Positions 63,681 through 64,000 of a DNA stretch of 64,000 nucleotides are shown piece after piece (positions within the stretch are counted from its first letter, which is position 1; each line of letters opens with the position of its first letter). The stretch lies in the NCBI RefSeq assembly GCF_016907755.1, contig NZ_JAFBCN010000001.1, positions 1,116,001-1,180,000 on the forward strand, in the 5' to 3' direction. The DNA comes from Cellulosimicrobium cellulans. Lineage in GTDB: Bacteria > Actinomycetota > Actinomycetes > Actinomycetales > Cellulomonadaceae. Under the pieces are notes generated by a model. The model was not told the origin of the DNA and did not search any database. It worked only from the letters and a program-made list of their open reading frames with translations. The position numbers were made by a program, and so were the translations under genes.

Positions 63681-64000
63681 CTAGCGCGCCTCGCCGGGGG
63701 CGGCGGGGCGCGCGCCGGTGGTGCTGGTCGTGTGCGGTGCGGTCTTCTGGTGCTGTGCAGTGGTCAAGCGAACGATCCGATCATCGGGCCGTGGTCGCGG
63801 GCGGTCGAACGCGGGAGCGCTCCCATCCCTGGTCCACCTGCGCAGGACGGAGCGCTGGGTGACCACGACGGCGTGCGGTCGGGGCGGGACGCACGCGCCC
63901 TCTCACCACGACGCCGGCTGGTCTGGTCGCAGGGTGGACCTCGGAGACCGGTCGGCTGTTCCATCTTCAACTAGACAGGCGTCCAGCGGGACCCTCTGAC
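63681..64000. other. Gap at the window end with regulatory sites
   Basis: No convincing gene. An AT-richer stretch near 63959-63976 (TTCCATCTTCAACTAGACAG) could hold a promoter for a plus-strand gene beyond the window, or the upstream end of the M15 gene's control region. The only clear signal is the palindrome at 63812. Confidence 0.4.
63812..63825. promoter_or_regulatory. CebR/CelR-like operator
   Basis: CGGGAGCGCTCCCA matches 13 of 14 positions of the cellulose-utilisation operator TGGGAGCGCTCCCA bound by LacI-family CebR/CelR in Streptomyces and Thermobifida. The inner 12 bases (63813-63824) are a perfect palindrome. It lies 132 bases before the M15 gene start (minus strand) and may instead serve a plus-strand gene beyond base 64000. 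Confidence 0.6.

Noticed and set aside
63718-63999. 93-codon plus-strand frame at the window end
   Set aside because: Basic, low-complexity translation with no Shine-Dalgarno sequence; it runs through the CebR-like box, so the region is more likely regulatory.

Overview
The window is very GC-rich with tightly packed, often 4-base-overlapping genes. A bldC homologue, a DUF3073 gene, leaderless GTG/ATG starts behind TAGGGT-type -10 boxes, a C50-type carotenoid operon and a CebR-like operator point to an actinobacterium. It is most likely a yellow, plant-polymer-degrading member of Micrococcales (Cellulosimicrobium, Cellulomonas or Isoptericola type). This placement is inference from gene content; no marker was compared.

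Region 1 (1-27.8 kb) is an organosulfur/flavin island. Six luciferase-like flavin-dependent monooxygenases (1, 1142, 9350, 11041, 12307 and 24135) lie among a polar-amino-acid-type ABC importer (4058-7131), a sarcosine/N-methyltryptophan-oxidase-like flavoenzyme, a nitroreductase, a rhodanese, and a second, peptide-type ABC importer with an M20 peptidase and a DHA2 exporter (13796-22291). The reduced-flavin supply is encoded on the other strand (flavin reductase 26516-27085 and SsuE-like FMN reductase 27082-27681). Two SAM-IV riboswitch aptamers, one before each of the last two operons (13576-13656 + and 27755-27838 -), tie the island to S-adenosylmethionine level. The simplest reading is import and oxidative cleavage of organic sulfur compounds when methionine/SAM is low. 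A DUF1684 gene in the island is frameshifted. dps carries a FurA-like operator.

Region 2 (28-38.4 kb) holds gdhA, cutC, a complete oligopeptide/oligosaccharide-type ABC operon (30461-36154) behind a repeated operator-like element, an RNB-domain ribonuclease and a sterol-carrier-family protein.

Region 3 (38.4-49.4 kb) holds a very large secreted nuclease/5'-nucleotidase fusion, two membrane proteins of unknown function, and a cysPTWA sulfate/thiosulfate importer on the minus strand.

Region 4 (49.7-57.9 kb) is mostly housekeeping: purF-purM, DUF3073, bldC, a DUF3618/holin-X membrane pair, tRNA-Phe, tRNA-Asp and tRNA-Glu, a zincin-like protein, an ArsR regulator with a CDF metal exporter behind a palindromic operator, and galE.

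Region 5 (57.9-64 kb) is a crtB-crtI-crtYe-crtYf-crtEb operon behind a perfect 20-bp palindrome, followed by an M15-type peptidase on the minus strand and a near-perfect CebR/CelR box at the window edge. The most unusual pattern is a pair of intergenic elements (12168-12254 and 22284-22352), each made of short words repeated at exactly 19- or 20-bp steps, with the later copies inverted.
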